Position numbers and translations under genes: made by a program. A DNA stretch of 64,000 bases from Bacillota bacterium (GTDB lineage: Bacteria; Bacillota; Desulfotomaculia; Desulfotomaculales; VENG01): the NCBI GenBank assembly GCA_009711705.1, contig VENG01000027.1, forward strand, positions 1 to 64,000, written 5' to 3'. The notes under the pieces are model-generated. The model searched no databases. It was given only the letters and a program-made list of their open reading frames with translations, and had not been told where the DNA came from. Positions 60,598 to 64,000 of this stretch are shown here, piece after piece (the first letter of the stretch is position 1; every line of letters begins with the position of its first letter).

Positions 60598-61212
60598 TTA
60601 TACTCTTTTTACAACAATATCCTCCACAGGCAGCCGTGGACGCGCCTCTGGATTCTGATCAGGATAGCCGATGGGCAGCAGAACCAAAGGATTAATCTCT
60701 TTGGGCAATTCTAAAACTTCTTTCACTTTATCGCGGCTAAACATCATTACCCAGCAGCTACCCAGGCCCAAGTCAGCAGCACGCAGCACTATGTGTTCAA
60801 TGCTGATGGCTGTATTCAGACTCAAATATGCTTGTACAGCAGCGTCACTGTCCATGGCCCGTCGAAACTTTTTGTACTCGTCCGGGGACATGTTTTCCAA
60901 GTCTGTACCGGTAAATGCACCGGCTTCATTCAGTTCCGCCACCCGGCTGCCGGTTGTTTTCATGGCACCGGCATTGACACAGCACACCAGAATCAAAGGA
61001 GCCCGCCCCACAAATTTTAGCGGCGTACAGCTACCCACCCTTTCCCTCATCTCCTGCCCGGTTACTACCGCAAAGCGCCAGGGCTGCAGATTCGTACCGG
61101 ATGGAGCAAAACGCGCCGCTTCCATCAGCTCCGTTATGTAATTTTCGGGAACCAGGTCAGATTTAAACTTTCTAACACTTCTTCTCTCCGCAATGGCCTG
61201 TTTTAATTCCAT
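60598..61212 (-). CDS. Nitroreductase family protein (FMN-dependent oxidoreductase)
   Basis: This 204-residue protein has ELKQAIAERRSVRKFKSDLV, AARFAPSGTNLQPWRFAVVT and LRAADLGLGSCWVMMFSRDK, the three conserved FMN-contact regions of the family. These are soluble homodimeric NAD(P)H-dependent reductases. An AAAGAGGTGA site precedes ATG 61212. The physiological substrate is unknown. It is unrelated to the polysaccharide locus and belongs to the general chromosome. Confidence 0.9.
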   Translation of the reverse strand: MELKQAIAERRSVRKFKSDLVPENYITELMEAARFAPSGTNLQPWRFAVVTGQEMRERVGSCTPLKFVGRAPLILVCCVNAGAMKTTGSRVAELNEAGAFTGTDLENMSPDEYKKFRRAMDSDAAVQAYLSLNTAISIEHIVLRAADLGLGSCWVMMFSRDKVKEVLELPKEINPLVLLPIGYPDQNPEARPRLPVEDIVVKRV

Positions 61213-61373
61213 GATTATATATCACCTCTTTACTATAATTAACACTTTGATTACGGGACAAACCTGCCTTTCCAAACGTTTCACAAGCCTTCGGCCGGCA
61301 GGAACACCGCCCAATAATATTGAATATAATATATAATTGCTATTTTTAAAGCATTATTTAGGGGTGAATAATC

Positions 61374-63032
61374 TTGACAAGCAACAATACTATAAGAATA
61401 AAGATTTTACCTTCCGACCTGACTAAAGAAGTTCCCCGGGGAACACAGGCCATGGACCTTACCGGAGAGGCTGAGGTTAAATGGCCTGTAGTAGCAGCGA
61501 GAATTAATAACGCAGTCAAAGACTTGCGCACCCCACTGGAACAAGATTGCAGCCTGGAGTTTGTCAACTTGAGCACCAGCGACGGAATGCGCGTGTACCG
61601 GCGCAGCCTGGTAATGGTCTTGATTAGAGCCACTTGTGAAGTGCTTCCGGGAAGTTCGGTTACCGTGAAACACACTTTAGGCAACGGTGTATACGGTGAA
61701 ATAGAATTCCATCGTGCCGTTAAAAATACCGACATTGAGGCCATAGAAAGAAAAATGCATGAGATTGTGGAAGCAGATGAACCAGTTATCCACCGGCGGC
61801 TAAGAAAAGAAGAAGTTGAGCAATTGTTTAAGGATACAGGCGAACTGGATAAAATAGGTCTTTTAAAATACAGGCAGTCATCAACTATGGACGTTCATAC
61901 CTGCGGATGGTTCCATGACTATTCATACGGCAATATGGTTCCATCAACAGGTTTTTTGAAAACCTTCCGCCTCCAGTATTACCTGCCCGGATTTATTCTT
62001 GAACTGCCCAGAAAAGAAAACCCTACTACCATTCCTAAATACGAGGAACAGGGTAAGCTTGCCAACATATATTACGAAGCAGACAAATGGGGAGAGATGC
62101 TGGGCGTACAAGATGTTGTATCCCTTAACGATCAAATTGTCGCCGCAAAGGCAGGAAACCTGGTCAGAGTAACTGAAGCTTTCCACGAAAAGAAAATTAG
62201 CCAAATTGCGGACCTTATTACAGAAAATATAGACCGCATACGCATTGTACTCATTGCCGGCCCCTCGTCATCAGGTAAAACCACTTTTGCCCAGAGGCTT
62301 TCCGTTCAACTAAGGGTTAATGGTATTAGACCGGTCGCCATTTCCCTGGATGACTACTTCGTTAACAGGTGCGACACTCCTTTGGATATAAATGGTAACT
62401 ACAACTTTGAATGCCTGGATGCCCTTGATTATGCCCTATTCAATGAACATCTAATCCAGCTTATCCAAGGTGAAGGAATAGAACTGCCCAGTTACAATTT
62501 TAATACAGGTCAACGGGAATATAGAGGGCAAAGGCTTAAATTAAAACCTTCAGACTTAATTATTGTGGAAGGAATACACGGTTTAAATGATGTACTCACC
62601 AGTTCCATACCCAAGGGCCGTAAATTTAAAATTTATGTCAGCGCCCTTACCCAGTTAAATCTTGATAAGCATAACCGTATTCCCACCACTGACCTCCGTA
62701 TTTTAAGACGTATAGTGAGAGACAGTAACTCCCGTGGTTATTCTGCCCGCCAGACAATCTCCCGCTGGCCGTCAGTACGAAGGGGGGAGGAGGAGCACAT
62801 TTTCCCGTTCCAGGAAGAGGCTGATATTATGTTTAACTCTGCGCTTGTTTATGAACTGGCAGTGTTAAAGCAATATGCTGAGCCACTTTTATCGCAGATA
62901 AGCCAGGATTGCAGTGAACATTCTGAAGCCCGCCGCCTGAGAAAATTTCTCAGTTATTTCACTCCCATTGATACTTGTGATATTCCAGCCAATTCAATTA
63001 TCAGAGAGTTCATCGGGGGATCATGTTTTTAG
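61374..63032 (+). CDS. Nucleoside (uridine) kinase with threonyl-tRNA-synthetase-like N-terminal domains
   Basis: This 552-residue protein belongs to the Firmicute/anaerobe nucleoside kinase family. The N-terminal third is TGS/SAD-like (residues about 5-200, with VKHTLGNGVYGEIEFHRAV and HTCGWFHDYSYGNMVPSTGF). Residues about 295-500 are a uridine kinase domain with Walker A VLIAGPSSSGKTTFAQRLSV, AISLDDYFVNR and IIVEGIHGLND. The start is a TTG (61374) seven bases after AGGGGTG. It is not next to any threonyl-tRNA synthetase, so the N-terminal part is a family feature. It phosphorylates a nucleoside in salvage; the exact substrate is uncertain. Confidence 0.9.
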   Translation: MTSNNTIRIKILPSDLTKEVPRGTQAMDLTGEAEVKWPVVAARINNAVKDLRTPLEQDCSLEFVNLSTSDGMRVYRRSLVMVLIRATCEVLPGSSVTVKHTLGNGVYGEIEFHRAVKNTDIEAIERKMHEIVEADEPVIHRRLRKEEVEQLFKDTGELDKIGLLKYRQSSTMDVHTCGWFHDYSYGNMVPSTGFLKTFRLQYYLPGFILELPRKENPTTIPKYEEQGKLANIYYEADKWGEMLGVQDVVSLNDQIVAAKAGNLVRVTEAFHEKKISQIADLITENIDRIRIVLIAGPSSSGKTTFAQRLSVQLRVNGIRPVAISLDDYFVNRCDTPLDINGNYNFECLDALDYALFNEHLIQLIQGEGIELPSYNFNTGQREYRGQRLKLKPSDLIIVEGIHGLNDVLTSSIPKGRKFKIYVSALTQLNLDKHNRIPTTDLRILRRIVRDSNSRGYSARQTISRWPSVRRGEEEHIFPFQEEADIMFNSALVYELAVLKQYAEPLLSQISQDCSEHSEARRLRKFLSYFTPIDTCDIPANSIIREFIGGSCF

Positions 63033-63034
63033 GG

Positions 63035-63625
63035 TCAATTTAAATACTCCTTATAAGTGCTAACTACCCTGGGAACATAGGCCTGTGTCTCTGGATACGG
63101 GGGGATGCCACCATATTTAAGCACCGCACCCGGACCGGCATTATACGCCGCCACTGCCAGTGAAACCGACCCAAACTTGTCCATCATAAGCCCCAAATAC
63201 TCTGTACCTTTTTTGATATTCACACGCGGGTTAAAAGGGTCTTCGCCCGGTCGGAATTTATCAGGCATACACTGCATTAACCCTAAAGCACCGGCCCGGC
63301 TTACCAGCCTGGCGTTTCCCTCCGATTCATGCCACATAACAGCGCGAACTAACGCCGGCTCAACTCCGTAACGGACAGCGAATTCCTTAACCAGTGGTTC
63401 ATATTCGGCCAGTTTGCCCCAATCTTCAGTTACCTGCGCCCTGGTTACGACAGCCTGATTAGTTTTAGCATTTATGCCTTGCGCTAATTTCTCAGTCTCA
63501 TGTAAATAAAATGATAGTATAATTCCCCAAATAACAACTAACACACTAACTATAACCGGAAAAAGTTCATTTAACCACTTTCTATTTAAGATTGCTTCTG
63601 AAGATAAACGCATGGAAATGTTCAC
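63035..63625 (-). CDS. Lytic transglycosylase (SLT/Slt70 C-terminal-like)
   Basis: This 196-residue protein has an N-terminal membrane helix (about 21-42, LFPVIVSVLVVIWGIILSFY). The SLT domain follows: VEPALVRAVMWHESEGNARL with catalytic Glu in HESEGN, GALGLMQCMPDKFR and LAVAAYNAGPGAVLKYGGIP. It cuts peptidoglycan with formation of anhydro-sugars. GTG 63623-63625 is preceded by AAAGGAGGTGAG. The leader holds the CTCCCAC hairpin (63658-63681) shared with the SPOCS gene at 51342. It is convergent with the nucleoside kinase gene, 2 nt apart. Confidence 0.9.
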   Translation of the reverse strand: MNISMRLSSEAILNRKWLNELFPVIVSVLVVIWGIILSFYLHETEKLAQGINAKTNQAVVTRAQVTEDWGKLAEYEPLVKEFAVRYGVEPALVRAVMWHESEGNARLVSRAGALGLMQCMPDKFRPGEDPFNPRVNIKKGTEYLGLMMDKFGSVSLAVAAYNAGPGAVLKYGGIPPYPETQAYVPRVVSTYKEYLN

Positions 63626-63657
63626 ATTGACTCACCTCCTTTATCTGATTTCTAAGA

Positions 63658-63681
63658 CTCCCACTTCTATAAGTGGGAGTT
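63658..63681. promoter_or_regulatory. Leader hairpin of the transglycosylase gene
   Basis: ACTCCCACTT (63658-63667) pairs perfectly with AAGTGGGAGT (63672-63681). On the minus strand it is followed by CTTAGAAATCAGATAAA and the ribosome site, matching the leader at 51281-51320. The T-rich stretch on the plus-strand side also allows terminator activity in that direction. Confidence 0.6.
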
Positions 63682-63857
63682 TCTCTTTTTATTCACTTTT
63701 AGGACCAGGTACTATTGGCAAATTTTAACTTAGAAATGACCAGCAGACAATAACCACTTTATACCATAGGGAGCGTTTAGCGTTCAAATAAGAGCAATTG
63801 CTCCAATAAACAGCGTATTTTGTAATATTAAAGCTTTTCTCTAACTAACTCGCCCCC

Positions 63858-63900
63858 ATAATGGAAAAGGAAGCGACGTTGTCGCTTCCTTTTCCATTAT
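63858..63900. terminator. Very strong 20-bp-stem hairpin, probable terminator
   Basis: ATAATGGAAAAGGAAGCGAC (63858-63877) pairs perfectly with its complement (63881-63900) across a 3-nt GTT loop. It follows the partial gene at the right edge (minus strand) at a distance of 7 nt and has A/T-rich flanks, so it is its likely terminator. Only a 12-bp palindrome (63792-63803) was seen in the rest of 63682-63857. Confidence 0.75.
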
Positions 63901-63906
63901 TATTCT

Positions 63907-64000
63907 CTACTCATGAGACACATACAGCCCCTCAGAAGTTCCATCGTTTAGTTCCATCTCATTATCTCTGGCCGACAAAGATCCAAGCCCGCATAAAATT
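63907..64000 (-). CDS. 3' end of an unidentified gene (partial, runs off the right edge)
   Basis: An open frame enters at the window edge and runs 30 codons to TAG (63907-63909). Its last residues are LCGLGSLSARDNEMELNDGT followed by SEGLYVSHE. The stop is followed 6 nt later by a long hairpin, which supports a real gene end. The fragment is too short to name. Confidence 0.5.
   Translation of the reverse strand, partial: ILCGLGSLSARDNEMELNDGTSEGLYVSHE

Noticed and set aside
1..64000. tRNA or rRNA genes
   Set aside because: Intergenic stretches were read for tRNA arms (GTTCRA loops, CCA ends) and rRNA landmarks; none was convincing.

Overview
The window looks like the chromosome of a spore-forming, obligately anaerobic Firmicute of the Peptococcaceae / Desulfotomaculum type. 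This is inferred from three things: strong GGAGG ribosome sites with many GTG and TTG starts, SPOCS-domain (spore-surface) proteins, and housekeeping genes typical of that group (an RlmCD-type rRNA methyltransferase, a nucleoside kinase, an SLH-domain amidase). No rRNA, tRNA or CRISPR array was seen.

Region 1 (1-10.6 kb) is an AT-rich defence island. It opens with a remnant resembling the terminal repeats of an IS21-family element and two divergent XRE regulators that appear to share an operator; one of them carries a C-terminal nuclease-like domain. A long minus-strand run follows, in transcription order: small HTH protein, hsdM, hsdS, hsdR (a type I restriction-modification system), a PC4/YdbC-like ssDNA-binding protein, then thsA and thsB, a Thoeris anti-phage pair (SIR2-STALD NADase plus TIR protein). 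hsdR ends at an in-frame TAG followed by 26 more codons that still resemble the HsdR C terminus.

Region 2 (10.6-12.0 kb) is a housekeeping 23S rRNA m5U methyltransferase.

Region 3 (12.1-59.5 kb) is a very large surface-polysaccharide locus, almost all on the minus strand. It encodes nucleotide-sugar enzymes (a CapD/PglF-like 4,6-dehydratase, a Gfo/Idh oxidoreductase, UDP-glucose dehydrogenase, a UDP-xylose-synthase-like SDR, a WbpA-like dehydrogenase, two DegT aminotransferases, a WbpD-like acyltransferase, GalE and other SDRs). It also has two initiating phosphoglycosyl transferases, many GT2/GT4/GT26 transferases, three Wzy/O-antigen-ligase-like proteins (two of them tandem paralogues), two Wzx-type flippases, GtrA-like and GT39-like membrane proteins, deacetylases, GNAT and FemAB-like acyltransferases, and an LCP attachment enzyme. 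Two initiators, three polymerases and two flippases suggest two or more assembly pathways merged in one locus. Inside it lies an unusual block (43.4-53.4 kb): a membrane-anchored carbohydrate-binding protein; a 1241-residue secreted protein with internal repeats near-identical at DNA level; a beta-propeller fused to an HlyD-type adaptor; and three SPOCS-type domains, one of them fused to a glycosyltransferase. This suggests that at least part of the polysaccharide is made for, or attached to, the spore surface.

Region 4 (59.7-64 kb) holds cell-wall and housekeeping genes: an amidase with an SLH domain (its third zinc-ligand position is Gly instead of Cys), a nitroreductase, a nucleoside kinase, a lytic transglycosylase, and the 3' end of an unidentified gene at the window edge.

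Starts were moved from the longest open frame whenever a clear Shine-Dalgarno sequence pointed to an internal codon. No database search was possible; family names rest on motif recognition.
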